From assembly GCA_004212095.1 (NCBI GenBank), contig RXIJ01000061.1:1-16198 (forward strand): a stretch of 16,198 bases of DNA, given 5' to 3'. This DNA comes from Methanosarcinales archaeon. GTDB taxonomy: Archaea > Halobacteriota > Methanosarcinia > Methanosarcinales > EX4572-44. A model generated the notes under the pieces. The model had not been told where the DNA came from. It was given only the letters and a program-made list of their open reading frames with translations, and ran no database searches. Positions 15,892 through 16,198 of the stretch are shown here, piece after piece. The stretch's first letter is position 1. Each line of letters opens with the position of its first letter. A program made the position numbers and the translations under genes.

Positions 15892-15904
15892 ACTCAACTT
15901 GAGT
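15892..15904. repeat. 13-base perfect palindrome with one central base
   Basis: ACTCAAcTTGAGT has six-base arms around one base. It lies about 50 bases beyond the stop of the membrane protein and about 140 bases upstream of the alaR TATA-like box. It could be a protein-binding site or part of a 3' stem. The rest of the gap at 15751-15953 shows no gene. Confidence 0.5.
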
Positions 15905-15953
15905 TCTGTCCCACAGCCAGAGTGCGATGGTGCACAGAGAGCCAACATATCAG

Positions 15954-16198
15954 TTACCTGAGCATTTTAAGCGGCAGCATTGCGATTAATAATAATAATA
16001 TTACACCAGTTATTATAATCACCCATTGATGAGAAAAGATCTGCAAGCTGAACCCGGCAATTACAGGAAGGACTGCAAGGCCGCCATAGGTACATGTATT
16101 AAAAATACCCATGGTAAAGCCGCGCTCTACATCAAGTCTTGCAATACCGTTTACAAGTCCAAACAGGCCAAGCCCTGAGCCAACACCAAGTAATGCAA
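15954..16198 (-). CDS. C-terminal fragment of a membrane transporter, probably major facilitator superfamily
   Basis: The frame enters from the right edge of the window and ends at a TAA whose complement lies at 15954-15956. The 80 visible residues contain three hydrophobic, glycine-rich segments: one starting ALLGVGSGLGLFG, one around MGIFNTCTYGGLAVLPVIAG, and one reading WVIIITGVILLLLIAMLP, just before the end KMLR. Between the first two lies a short charged loop (ARLDVERG). This is the pattern of the last helices of a 12-helix MFS carrier. The substrate cannot be told. The gene runs in the same direction as alaR but is separated from it by 235 bases, so it is a different transcription unit. 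Confidence 0.7.
   Translation of the reverse strand, partial: ALLGVGSGLGLFGLVNGIARLDVERGFTMGIFNTCTYGGLAVLPVIAGFSLQIFSHQWVIIITGVILLLLIAMLPLKMLR

Overview
The window reads as a gene-dense, fairly AT-rich chromosomal segment of a euryarchaeon. The evidence is archaeal TATA-like boxes, Shine-Dalgarno sites of the GGAGGTGA type, an archaeal-type AspRS, an archaeal-type SMC, an archaeal citramalate/isopropylmalate synthase, and AhbC of the siroheme-dependent heme route. Heme synthesis by this route would fit a cytochrome-containing methanogen or a relative (Methanosarcina-like, or an anaerobic alkane-oxidising lineage). I cannot resolve the lineage further. I see no insertion sequence, tRNA, rRNA, CRISPR array, integrase or defence cassette.

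Layout. (1) 1-4623, plus strand: a promoter, a 134-residue coiled-coil protein of unknown family, SMC, and PdxT, whose ATG overlaps the smc stop as ATGA. (2) 4645-5988, minus strand: AspRS, convergent with pdxT and only 21 bp away. (3) 5989-6616: a gene-free, apparently regulatory region between the divergent aspS and cimA genes. It holds an inverted repeat, a tandem decamer, a TATA-like box and a palindrome. (4) 6617-10281, plus strand: cimA (or leuA), ilvB and ilvN, a tightly packed operon for branched-chain amino acid synthesis. The cimA reading frame has no convincing start codon. (5) 10282-10715: a second gene-poor stretch with two inverted repeats and a frame broken by one stop. (6) 10716-12017, minus: a DEAD-box RNA helicase. 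(7) 12128-15718, minus: a four-gene operon read right to left: AlaR-like Lrp/AsnC regulator, AlaT-like aminotransferase, AhbC, and a family-2 glycosyltransferase. Overlapping palindromes lie between its TATA box and start. (8) 15954-16198, minus: the C-terminal end of a multi-pass membrane protein, probably an MFS transporter, cut by the window edge.

How the genes work together. CimA, IlvB and IlvN make the 2-oxoacid precursors of isoleucine, valine and leucine. AlaR/AlaT probably links pyruvate and alanine. AspRS has His and Pro where discriminating archaeal enzymes carry Trp and Lys, so it probably also makes Asp-tRNA(Asn) for an amidotransferase. AhbC makes Fe-coproporphyrin III on the way to heme b. 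Most genes are recognisable housekeeping genes. The points worth a second look are the coiled-coil partner beside SMC, the smc-pdxT coupling, the cimA start and promoter, the AspRS specificity residues, and the palindromes upstream of alaR. I did not find a clearly new multi-gene system.
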